Shown here: positions 1-6,590 of the stretch, one piece after another
How positions within the stretch are numbered: position 1 is the stretch's first letter
Layout of the letters: the number at the start of each line of letters is the position of its first letter
NCBI GenBank assembly: GCA_934167135.1
Contig: CAKPKI010000046.1
Coordinates: 1-12,337 of the forward strand
DNA length: 12,337 nucleotides
DNA from: an uncultured Clostridia bacterium
GTDB taxonomy: Bacteria > Bacillota > Clostridia > TANB77 > CAG-508
Direction of reading: 5' to 3'
Notes under the pieces: generated by a model
The model's input: the letters and a program-made list of their open reading frames with translations, nothing else
Told to the model about the DNA's origin: nothing
The model's database searches: none
Position numbers and translations under genes: made by a program

Positions 1-92
1 TAATATGTCAGATAATTGGTATGTTATATGTGCTTGACTTCTTGGGTCTTCTACTAAATCAAAATATATATCAAAACTTTTTTTATATCCAT
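1..92 (-). pseudogene. ISAs1-like transposase, N-terminal fragment with a frameshift, partial at window edge
   Basis: Read on the minus strand, an ATG at 92-90 follows a good ribosome site (AAGGTGATAAG). After the codons for MDIKK the frame hits a stop, but shifting at the run of seven A gives SFDIYFDLVEDPR followed by SQAHITYQLSDIL to the edge. The pattern 'D-P-R ... hydrophobic L-x-D-I-L' is typical of the DDE_Tnp_1-associated N-terminal domain of ISAs1 transposases. One missing A in the homopolymer explains the break, so it is either a true inactivating deletion or a homopolymer sequencing error. Only about 30 residues are visible, so the family call is tentative. Confidence 0.5.
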
Positions 93-157
93 TCTTATCA
101 CCTTATATAAGTTTATCATATATTTTTTTGTTTTTGTAATATGATTAAATTTCCCTG
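1..157 (-). mobile_element. Probable end of an ISAs1-family insertion sequence, continuing beyond the left edge
   Basis: The minus strand carries the start of a transposase-like reading frame (from 92 leftward). Sixty-five bases upstream of its ATG, at 157-153 on the minus strand, is CAGGG followed by AAATTTAATC. From memory, ISAs1-family terminal inverted repeats commonly begin with CAGGG, so 157 is a plausible outer tip of the element. The other end lies outside the window, so the inverted repeat and target duplication cannot be confirmed here. Confidence 0.4.
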
Positions 158-174
158 GATAAATAAAATGGGTA

Positions 175-203
175 TTGACTTTTTTTAGCGGTTAATATAA
201 AAT
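175..203 (+). promoter_or_regulatory. Sigma-A-type promoter for the small membrane protein
   Basis: TTGACT at 175-180 and TAAAAT at 198-203 are separated by 17 bases, a near-consensus vegetative promoter. It lies 62 bases upstream of the ATG at 266, just outside the putative IS end. Confidence 0.55.
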
Positions 204-265
204 TATAAAAAAATATGCAAAAAGAATTGGAATAATATAAATAGTAGAAGGAAGGGGAGATTTAT

Positions 266-472
266 ATGCTAGATATAATTTTAATAATATGTATAATTGT
301 TTTGGTTGTAGGTGGTATATTAAGTTTAATATTACCAGCAGACAAACTTGTAAACAAAGATAAATTAAAAGATGGAGAAACAATGGAAGAGACTGCAAAA
401 AAAATGAAAAAAAATGGAATTCTTTATTTAGGATTAGCTCTTATATTGTTAGTATTTAATTTTATAATTTAG
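266..472 (+). CDS. Small two-helix membrane protein of unknown function (68 aa)
   Basis: A 68-residue protein with a strongly hydrophobic segment at residues about 3-23, a charged lysine/glutamate-rich stretch at about 27-50, and a second hydrophobic segment at about 51-67. This predicts a helical hairpin whose loop may be cytoplasmic. The ATG is preceded by GAAGGGGAG at suitable spacing, a promoter sits upstream (175-203), and a hairpin terminator follows (508-543), so it looks like a single-gene transcription unit. The proline-containing sequence ILPADKL after helix one breaks the membrane segment. I do not recognise the family and see no enzymatic motif. Clean signals at both ends argue that it is a real gene. 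Confidence 0.75.
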   Translation: MLDIILIICIIVLVVGGILSLILPADKLVNKDKLKDGETMEETAKKMKKNGILYLGLALILLVFNFII

Positions 473-507
473 AGTAAAAAATTTAATAAAAATAATTAAT
501 TAACAAC

Positions 508-543
508 AAACTATTAGTAATTTTTATTATTAATAGTTTTTTT
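508..543 (+). terminator. Rho-independent terminator
   Basis: AAACTATTA (508-516) pairs perfectly with TAATAGTTT (531-539), extended inward by a G-U pair and three A-U pairs, around a T-rich six-base loop. The T-run continues to 543. The stem is AT-rich but long. It closes the 68-aa gene. Confidence 0.7.
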
Positions 544-554
544 ATAAACAATAA

Positions 555-677
555 AATAATAGGAAAAAAAGAAAAAAGAGTAGAAAATGGACGAAAACTG
601 TAGAATTTAGATTATATGATGAAAAAATTCTAGACGAAGAAAAAGAACTAAATAAGGAGTTTAGAAAACAAAAATAA
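555..677 (+). pseudogene. Possible C-terminal remnant of an unidentified gene
   Basis: A 40-codon frame lies open from 555 to the TAA at 675-677 with no ATG, GTG or TTG start. Its last part (WTKTVEFRLYDEKILDEEKE...) looks like real charged helical protein rather than random AT-rich translation. It ends immediately before the ribosome site of the metallophosphoesterase. It may be the tail of a deleted gene that once preceded it. I cannot name it, and chance is not excluded. Confidence 0.25.
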
Positions 678-687
678 GGTGGTTAGT

Positions 688-1407
688 GTGAAAATAGGTG
701 TAATAGCAGATATACATAGTAATAGTCAGGCATTAGAATCAGTATTAAATGAATTTAATAAAATAAAAGTTGATAAAATAATATGTTGTGGAGATATAAT
801 TGGGATAGGTGCAAATCCAGAAGAAACAATGCAAATGATAATGAAAAAGAAAGAAATATTAATAGCTGTACAGGGAAATCATGAAGAATATTTAATTAAA
901 GGATTACCAAAAGAAGTTCATGACGATAAGAGGTCAATGAGTTCAGAAGAAATCAAAAATCATGAATGGAACCATAGTAAATTAAGTGAAAAGTCAAAAA
1001 AATTTATAAAAGAATTACAAAAAGAAATAAATATTAAAATAGAAAATAAGAGAATACATATTACACATTATCCTAATGAGGAAAATGGGAAATATAAAAA
1101 ACATATAAAAAAGCCAACTATTGAAGAAAATCAAGAAATGTTTGAAGGAATAAATGCAGATATATTTTTATATGGACATACACATACTACTAGTGTAAAC
1201 AAAAAAGCAGATAAGTGGTATATAAATCCAGGCTCTTTAGGTTGTCCAATGGACAGTAACATAGCACATGCTGGAATATTAAGCATTAATACTGGAAAGG
1301 TGGATTTTAAATGTTTAAATATAAAATATGATGTTGAAAAAACTATAAACGAGATAAACAGAATCAAATTTCCAATGTATAATAAAATATTAAAAATATT
1401 TTATTAA
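688..1407 (+). CDS. Calcineurin-like metallophosphoesterase (YfcE/Metallophos_2 type)
   Basis: Predicted two-metal phosphoesterase acting on an unknown phosphodiester or phosphomonoester. The full motif set is present, counting from the start chosen here: DIH (D8, H10), GD (D36), GNHE (N64, H65), a histidine in THYP (H127), GHTH (H164, H166) and NPGS (180-183). At 239 aa it is a normal length for the YfcE-like subgroup with no extra domains. I prefer the GTG at 688 over the in-frame GTG at 679 because AAGGTGG at 676-682 then sits five bases upstream of the start. The gene ends in a hairpin terminator at 1429-1459. There is no signal peptide, so it is cytoplasmic. The substrate cannot be read from the sequence. 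Confidence 0.9.
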   Translation: MKIGVIADIHSNSQALESVLNEFNKIKVDKIICCGDIIGIGANPEETMQMIMKKKEILIAVQGNHEEYLIKGLPKEVHDDKRSMSSEEIKNHEWNHSKLSEKSKKFIKELQKEINIKIENKRIHITHYPNEENGKYKKHIKKPTIEENQEMFEGINADIFLYGHTHTTSVNKKADKWYINPGSLGCPMDSNIAHAGILSINTGKVDFKCLNIKYDVEKTINEINRIKFPMYNKILKIFY

Positions 1408-1428
1408 AGAAAAAATAAACAAAAAATT

Positions 1429-1459
1429 AGAGTTTAGTACAAAAGCTAGACTCTTTTTG
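1429..1459 (+). terminator. Rho-independent terminator after the metallophosphoesterase
   Basis: AGAGTTTAG (1429-1437) pairs with CTAGACTCT (1446-1454) with one wobble pair and an eight-base loop, followed by TTTTG. It separates the metallophosphoesterase from the recombinase region. Confidence 0.8.
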
Positions 1460-1503
1460 TATTAAAAAAGAGTGTGAAACGGGCTTTATATCTATTGTTT
1501 ACA

Positions 1504-1536
1504 AGGAATAAATTAAATGTTGAAACATATACATTA
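1504..1536 (+). repeat. 33-bp imperfect direct repeat, copy 1
   Basis: Positions 1504-1536 match 5198-5230 at 29 of 33 bases (differences at 1506, 1516, 1521 and 1524). The shared core ACATATACATTA is unbroken. This copy ends 17 bases upstream of the 40-aa ORF that leads into the serine recombinase. It could be an element-end repeat or a shared promoter-like leader. Confidence 0.55.
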
Positions 1537-1553
1537 AAAAGAAAGAGGTAGAA

Positions 1554-1676
1554 ATGAATGTAACGAGAACTTTTTTGCACGAAGGAAAAAAATTGCAAGA
1601 AATAATAGAAACATTACTATCAATATACATACAAGAAAAAACTTGCAATATAAACGAAAGGGATGAAAACAAATGA
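1554..1676 (+). CDS. 40-aa ORF overlapping the start of the serine recombinase
   Basis: An ATG at 1554 follows AGAGG (1544-1548) at five bases and opens a 40-residue charged peptide beginning MNVTRTFLHEGKKLQEII. Its TGA (1674-1676) overlaps the recombinase ATG (1673-1675) in an ATGA arrangement, so the two are probably translationally coupled. The predicted fold is one or two short amphipathic helices with no membrane segment. Small accessory ORFs next to TnpX-type recombinases are known (for example tnpW in Tn4451-like elements), but I see no clear TnpW similarity. It may assist or dose the recombinase; that role is inferred from position only. Confidence 0.55.
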   Translation: MNVTRTFLHEGKKLQEIIETLLSIYIQEKTCNINERDENK

Positions 1677-3246
1677 GTTTAAGTACAAACACATTAGATG
1701 AGCAGACATACAAAGTACGGACTTTATTTAAGACTTTCAAGAGATGATGAAGGAAGTCGGAACATCAGAAAGTATTATAAATCAAAAAGAATTTTTAACA
1801 AAATATGTTTCAAAACAAAAAAATTGGATATTAACAGATATATACATAGATGATGGATTTACAGGAACAAACTTTAATAGACCATCATTTATAAAATTAA
1901 AAAAAGATATTGAACAAGGCAAAATAGATATGGTAATAACCAAGGATTTATCGCGTTTAGGAAGAGATTACATAGATACAGGTTATTATCTAGAAAAATA
2001 TTTTCCATCTAAAAATGTAAGATACATTTCTGTAAATGACGGAATAGACACATTTTCTAAAAATAGTAATAATGATATTGGACCTTTTATGTCTGTTGTA
2101 AATGATATGTATGCAAAAGATATTTCTAAAAAAGTAAGAACTGTAAAAAGAACAAAAGCAGAAAAAGGTGAATTTATAGGTGCATTTGCACCATACGGGT
2201 ATAAAAAAAATCCAAGTGATATTACAAAATTAGTAGTAGATGAAAAAGTTGCAGAAATAGTAAAATACATATTTAATGAATATGTAAGTGGAAATGGATT
2301 AACATATATAGCACATAGGTTAAATGAAAGAAAAATACCATGTCCATCTATATATAAACAGCAAAATTGTAACTATCATTGCAAGACCATATCTGGTTTA
2401 TGGGGGCATAACACAATAAAATCAATATTAACAAATAAAGTATATATAGGAAACTTAATACAACATAAAGGTGAAATGGTAAGTTATAAAGTAAAAAAAT
2501 ATAGACTACTTCCAAAATCAGAATATTTAATTAAAGAAAACGCTCATGAAGCAATAATTGATAAAAAAACTTTTGAGCTCGCACAAGACATCTTAAAAAG
2601 AAAAGCACATAATATACATAAAAAAGAAAATAAAGAACATTTATTATCAGGACTATTATATTGTCCGCGATGTAATAACAAATATACATATCAAATGCAG
2701 AGCGGATTAAAAAATGATATGGTAGCAATCTGTAGTATGTATAATAGATATGGAAAAGATTATTGCAAAAGAATAGCAATAAGAGAAAGCACTTTAAATG
2801 AATTTGTAGTACAAGATTTAAGAAACATTCTACAAGAAAAAATAGATAAAGAAAGTTTAATAAATTCAATTGATAAAAGTAATATTAACAATGAAAAAAA
2901 GAAAATTGAAAAAAGTATTTCAGAAAATAATAATAGAATAAAGAAAATGATTAAGATATTGGAAACTTTATATGAAGATAGAGTTAATGGTATAATTGAT
3001 ATTAAGCAGTTTATATCATATTCAGAAAACTACAAAAAAGAACAACAGGAATTAGAACAGGAAAATAAAAGATTAAATTTAAAACTACAAGATTATGAAA
3101 ATAGGAGAGAAAAAGAATTAAAAAAATATATAAAAGAAATTATAAGTTTTGAAAAGATTGATAGGAATATTATTTTAAATTTAGTAAATAGCGTTGAAAT
3201 AATGGACAAGAATAATATAAAAATTAATTACAAGTTTGTTTTGTGA
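1673..3246 (+). CDS. Large serine recombinase (Tn4451 TnpX-like), 5' end split over three frames
   Basis: A site-specific DNA recombinase that would move a transposon or similar element through a serine-DNA intermediate. The ATG at 1673 begins MSLSTNTLDEQTYKV. The catalytic-serine motif GLYLRLSRDDEGS lies in the next frame (1719-1757, Ser codon 1737-1739), and GTSESIINQKEFL onward lies in a third frame that stays open to 3246. Each switch skips one C (1718, 1758). The restored protein is about 523 aa, normal for the family. Also visible are SRLGRDY of the resolvase domain, FAPYGYKK of the recombinase domain, a zinc ribbon starting LLYCPRC with further cysteines, and a long C-terminal coiled coil. 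Read conventionally from 1744, the protein lacks the catalytic serine and would be inactive. Frameshift decay, sequencing error or programmed shifting are all possible. Confidence 0.85.
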
Positions 3247-3249
3247 AAT

Positions 3250-3285
3250 GAGCAAAAATCACGATAAAAACAAAAGCTTTTGCTC
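3250..3285 (+). repeat. Inverted repeat downstream of the recombinase
   Basis: GAGCAAAA (3250-3257) pairs with TTTTGCTC (3278-3285), and a nested palindrome AAAAGCTTTT lies at 3272-3281. A further AGCAAAAAC follows at 3291. There is no T-run after the stem, so this is a poor terminator. Its place directly behind the recombinase stop makes it a candidate recombinase-binding or element-end structure. Confidence 0.4.
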
Positions 3286-3345
3286 AAATAAGCAAAAACT
3301 TGACAAGCAACCCCCAAATAATTATTATATAACTAGGTGATGAAA

Positions 3346-3720
3346 ATGAAAAAGATTATATATCGTGAACAATATATGAATAAACTTAATTCATATATGG
3401 AAGGAAGAATTCTGTTCATACAGTTGAAGAATATATTAATAGTTTATTAGAAAGTTATGTGTTATACAAAGGAAATAGGTTTGATATAAAGGGTAAACAA
3501 TTATGAAAAAGAGTTTGATTTTGTAGTAGAAACAGATGACGAATATATATATACAAGTGGCATTATCTGTTAGAGAAGAAGTGACTTTAAAAAGAGAACT
3601 AAAACCATTAGAGTCAATAAATAATCATTATAAAAATATATCGTAATTGTAATTTCGACTGGTAACAATTGCTTTTGTGATAGAAAAAATAAATCTACCA
3701 AAAATTTTTTAAACATATAA
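3346..3720 (+). pseudogene. Decayed AAA/DUF4143-family ATPase
   Basis: The start is intact (ATG 3346 behind AGGTGATG) and gives MKKIIYREQYMNKLNSYME, the usual N-terminus of the AAA_14/DUF4143 ATPases. The P-loop and most of the ATPase core are deleted. A shifted frame then gives VHTVEEYINSLLESYVLYKG and RFDIKGKQL, a typical DUF4143 segment. After another deletion come KEFDFVVETDDEYIYIQVAL and RELKPLESINNHYKN, matching the nuclease-like C-terminal part, with further frameshifts to a stop at 3718-3720. An intact member is roughly 400 residues; under a third remains. It can have no ATPase function. The family is abundant and often multicopy in clostridial genomes. It sits directly behind the recombinase, which suggests cargo of that element or an older neighbour damaged by it. 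Confidence 0.8.
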
Positions 3721-3768
3721 TTATAGAAGAAATACAAAATATAAAAGATAAAGGAGAAGAAAGATAGT

Positions 3769-4431
3769 ATGAAATATAAATATATATTTTTTGATTGGGG
3801 ATATACTTTAATTAGCAAATTTGAAAATGTTGATAATAAAATAAATAAAATATTAGAAAAATATAATTTAAAATGGGATGATATATTTAGGAAATGGAAA
3901 AATTACCAAATTTTAAATTCACTAGGAGAAATTACAGAAAAAGAAATATATGAAGAATTGTCATTAATATTAAATATATCAAAAGAAGATTTAGAAGAAA
4001 TTGATATGCTATTATTAGAATCTCATATTTTAGATGAAGAAACAAGAAATACTATAATTAACTTATATGAAAAGGGATATTATCTAGGTATTATAAGTAA
4101 TAATTCAATTAGAAATGTTGAATATATTTTAGAACGCGAAGATATAAAAAAATATTTTAAAAAAATAATTATTTCTGAAAAAGTTAGAGAAAGAAAACCT
4201 AATTTAAAAGTATATATGAAAGCTTTTGAAGGTATTCCAAAAAAAGAATACAATCAAATAGCTTTTGTTAGTGATGAACTATTAGAAGATTTATTAGGAG
4301 TTAAGATTTTAGGAGTAAAAACAGTTTGGTTTGAACAAAATATAGATAATCAATGGAAGAAGAAAGAAGAAGTGTTAATGGAACCAGATTATAAAATAAA
4401 ATCAATGAAAGAATTGCTAGAGATTGTATAA
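3769..4431 (+). CDS. HAD-superfamily hydrolase-like protein with altered motif I
   Basis: A 220-aa protein of haloacid dehalogenase type with a helical cap between residues about 17 and 90. Motif I reads FFDWGYTL: the nucleophile D9 is present, but the usual second aspartate two residues later is G11. Motif II serine is S110 (IISNNS), the motif III lysine is K143 (ERKP), and motif IV is SDELLED (D169, D174). With the general acid/base Asp missing, a standard phosphatase cycle should be weak, although FDWG-type HAD proteins do occur as a subgroup. The ATG follows AAGGAG at a rather long spacing of about 12. It is cytoplasmic with unknown substrate. It stands alone between a pseudogene and a promoter region. 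Confidence 0.8.
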   Translation: MKYKYIFFDWGYTLISKFENVDNKINKILEKYNLKWDDIFRKWKNYQILNSLGEITEKEIYEELSLILNISKEDLEEIDMLLLESHILDEETRNTIINLYEKGYYLGIISNNSIRNVEYILEREDIKKYFKKIIISEKVRERKPNLKVYMKAFEGIPKKEYNQIAFVSDELLEDLLGVKILGVKTVWFEQNIDNQWKKKEEVLMEPDYKIKSMKELLEIV

Positions 4432-4540
4432 TAATATTGATATTAATAGTGTAGTATATATTTATGCAATAAAATTGTGATACAAAATTTTATCAAAACT
4501 ATTAGCTGTAACTTTTAGAAAGTTAGAACATTAAAAATTA

Positions 4541-4570
4541 TTGAAAAAACACGATAGTTTATAGTATAAT
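4541..4570 (+). promoter_or_regulatory. Sigma-A-type promoter for the 126-aa membrane protein
   Basis: TTGAAA at 4541-4546 and TATAAT at 4565-4570 are 18 bases apart. The next gene start is 127 bases downstream, so the transcript would have a long leader. That leader contains no ORF with a good ribosome site. Confidence 0.6.
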
Positions 4571-4697
4571 AGAAATGTATTAAATGAGTCTTCAAGCTGT
4601 GTTTATGAGTATTTGAAAGATGAAATGAAAAGTAATAAAGAAATAAATGGAAATAATAGTAAGAATCTATTTTAATAATGTGAGAAAGGAGAAGAAT

Positions 4698-5078
4698 ATG
4701 GAACCAAAAACATTAGAATATAATGGGGAGAGTATAGTATATTTTTCTAGAGGAGAGTTAATTATGAGTATATGTGTAATTATAATATTATTTATTGTAT
4801 TATTTTTACTAAGCTGGATAATTAATCATTTCAAACTAAAAAAACCAAAGAAAAATATTTTTAAGGTTGCTATTATTATTTGGGCAATTATATTTATTAT
4901 TAATTTGTTTTCTACATTAATAAATATACCGATTGTTATAGGAATTAATGTTGCTCCAAGTTTGGATGGTGGAATAAACGGAAAATATGTATCTTTAGGG
5001 TATGCTATTGAACTAGAAGGACACAATATATTGGGTAATTCAAATTATAATGTTTATTTTACGAGTATATTTAAATAA
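4698..5078 (+). CDS. Small membrane protein of unknown function (126 aa)
   Basis: Two hydrophobic segments (residues about 24-42 and 56-77 from this start) are separated by a short basic stretch (FKLKKPKK). A C-terminal tail of about 45 residues contains GKYVSLGYAIELEG and probably lies outside the membrane. I chose the ATG at 4698 because AAAGGAG is six bases upstream; the in-frame ATG at 4647 has no such site. A third in-frame ATG at 4764, behind AGGAGAG, could also be used and would still include both helices. Promoter (4541-4570) and terminator (5154-5196) make it a single-gene unit. I do not recognise the family. Confidence 0.7.
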   Translation: MEPKTLEYNGESIVYFSRGELIMSICVIIILFIVLFLLSWIINHFKLKKPKKNIFKVAIIIWAIIFIINLFSTLINIPIVIGINVAPSLDGGINGKYVSLGYAIELEGHNILGNSNYNVYFTSIFK

Positions 5079-5153
5079 AAAATAATACATATATTAAAAA
5101 AATGTAATATTTGATAAAAATATTAAGCAAATCATAAATTAAATTATGTATAT

Positions 5154-5196
5154 AACCATCGGCACAAAATTAAAAATTGTGGCGATGGTTTATTTG
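5154..5196 (+). terminator. Rho-independent terminator
   Basis: AACCATCG (5154-5161) pairs with CGATGGTT (5183-5190), followed inward by one G-G mismatch and a further CACAA/TTGTG stem. TATTTG follows. It ends the small membrane protein transcript. Confidence 0.7.
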
Positions 5197-5197
5197 T

Positions 5198-5230
5198 AGT
5201 AATAAATTATATGTAGAGACATATACATTA
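5198..5230 (+). repeat. 33-bp imperfect direct repeat, copy 2
   Basis: Matches 1504-1536 at 29 of 33 bases. It is followed within about 30 bases by the point where homology to polysaccharide deacetylases begins, so it marks a likely junction. Confidence 0.55.
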
Positions 5231-5250
5231 TAGTGTTAAGTAGATAAAAT

Positions 5251-5868
5251 GTGCTTTTAGTTTTCAGTAAAATCTATCACAAAAGAAATTGCGACTGGAA
5301 TGCCGATGATATAGACAATATTTTAGAAACATTAAAAAATAATGATGTACATATAACATTTTTTATGGTAGGAGAATGGGTAGACAAATATCCAGAAGCA
5401 GTAAAGAAAATATATGAAGCGGGACATGAAATAGGAAGCCATAGCAATACACATCCACATGTAAACAACTTATCAGCCGAAAAAAATTTAGAAGAAATAA
5501 AGTTAAGTGTAGACAAAATAGAAAAAATAACAGGGTACAGAACAAATTTATATAGGGTACCATATGGAGAATACAATAATACAGTTATAAAAACGGCACA
5601 GCAAAATGGATTTTATCCTATACAATGGAATTTAGATACATTAGATTACAATGGATTAACAGGAGAAGAAATGTGGAACAGGCTAAAAAGCAAATTAGAT
5701 GGGGGATCAATAATATTAAGTCATAATGGAACAAAACATACAGCAGACAGTTTAGATATGTTAATAAAAAATATAAAATCCAATGGATTTCAAATAACAA
5801 CAGTTTCAGATTTGATATATAAAGATAATTATTCTATTAACAATAATGGTACACAAGTCTTAAATTAA
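5251..5868 (+). pseudogene. Polysaccharide deacetylase (NodB domain, PdaB-like), N-terminally truncated
   Basis: Most of a NodB deacetylase domain is present. It has ITFFMVGEWVDKYPE, the zinc-binding HSNTH motif (H-x3-H), RVPYG, QWNLDTLDY and the C-terminal ILSHNG histidine. The family removes acetyl groups from cell-surface or cortex peptidoglycan sugars outside the membrane. Motif 1 (TFDD-like), which carries the catalytic base, is missing: before WNADDID the sequence reads KRNCD in this frame. In another frame (about 5260-5290) the codons give FSVKSITKEIA, the expected residues just before motif 1, so a short deletion with a frame change seems to have removed it. There is no membrane anchor or signal peptide, and the GTG at 5251 has no ribosome site. 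Function is therefore unlikely unless the sequence contains an error. Confidence 0.75.
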
Positions 5869-5921
5869 TACAAGGTATAAAAAGCACAGTTTAGGAAATA
5901 CTGACAACAAAGGAGAATGCT

Positions 5922-6413
5922 ATGGCATTAGTGGGGATAATTGGTAAAAAGAGAGAAATTCAGTCCATAAAAAAGGAGCTGGCTAATGAAAAAGTAGAAG
6001 TAATACAAATAAATAAACAATCAATAAAAAATATAAAAAGTGTGTTTTTTGAATATTTAGTAATTATAGAAGACATAAATTTAGACGAAAATGAATATCA
6101 ATATATGAAGAATTTAATATCAAAAGCAAACTATTTGATTATTAATGCTGATATTGAAATAAAATGTTTAAAATATATAAATATAGAAAATCCAGTAAAA
6201 ATAATAACATTTGGTTTTAATGCTAAATCTACAATAACAGTATCTAGTGTAAATGATGAGAAAATACTAGTATGTTTACAAAGAAGTATTAAGAATTTTA
6301 AAAATGAAATTGTAGAAGAACAAGAAAAAGAGATAAAAGTAACAGAAAATTATACGAGAAAAGTTCATAGTAAATTAGTAGTATTTATAATAAAAGAACT
6401 GCATAATATATAA
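5922..6413 (+). CDS. Uncharacterised 163-aa cytoplasmic protein
   Basis: The ATG follows AAAGGAG at six bases, so translation looks strong. The N-terminus (MALVGIIGKKREIQSIKKEL) suggests a Rossmann-like beta-alpha-beta unit but without a clear glycine-rich nucleotide loop. A later stretch, VKIITFGFNAKSTITVSS, loosely resembles the TFG(F/L) region in the central domain of Mur ligases; this is a weak analogy, not an assignment. No membrane segment or metal-binding cluster is seen. It lies 53 bases after the broken deacetylase and may once have shared its transcript. A promoter for the next gene follows. Confidence 0.7.
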   Translation: MALVGIIGKKREIQSIKKELANEKVEVIQINKQSIKNIKSVFFEYLVIIEDINLDENEYQYMKNLISKANYLIINADIEIKCLKYINIENPVKIITFGFNAKSTITVSSVNDEKILVCLQRSIKNFKNEIVEEQEKEIKVTENYTRKVHSKLVVFIIKELHNI

Positions 6414-6481
6414 AAAATAGAGAAAAATGCCAATATTACTGGAAAAATCTAAAAAAATTTAGAAAAAATTAACTTTTTATG

Positions 6482-6510
6482 TAGACAAAGGCAAAAAAAT
6501 GTAGTATAAT
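6482..6510 (+). promoter_or_regulatory. Sigma-A-type promoter for the SSB-like gene
   Basis: TAGACA at 6482-6487 and TATAAT at 6505-6510 are separated by 17 bases. The start codon is 81 bases further on. Confidence 0.65.
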
Positions 6511-6590
6511 AAGAATTGTAGAAAATTTTAAAAAAGAAAAAGCAAGACGAGAAATTTACAATTGATAAAGAAAATAAGGAGGAAACAAAA

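Noticed and set aside
1131..1367. Minus-strand open frame inside the metallophosphoesterase gene
   Set aside because: It is a shadow of a well-supported + strand gene, with hydrophobic low-complexity translation and no ribosome site. The same applies to the other minus-strand frames inside + strand genes, including the 211-aa one at 9515-10150.
4469..4493. Possible terminator ATAAAATT/AATTTTAT after the HAD-like gene
   Set aside because: The eight-pair stem has no G-C pair and no following T-run, so it is too weak in this AT-rich background.
4580..4680. Open stretch ending in SNKEINGNNSKNLF before the small membrane protein
   Set aside because: No start codon with a ribosome site; about 30 codons without a stop is not convincing here.
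1673..5078. A defence or toxin-antitoxin island built from recombinase, ATPase, HAD and membrane protein
   Set aside because: The ATPase is a wreck, the HAD and membrane genes have separate signals, and nothing shows that they act together.
6447..6470. Small inverted repeat TCTAAA/TTTAGA before the SSB-like promoter
   Set aside because: Six A/T-rich pairs in an A-rich tract are expected by chance.
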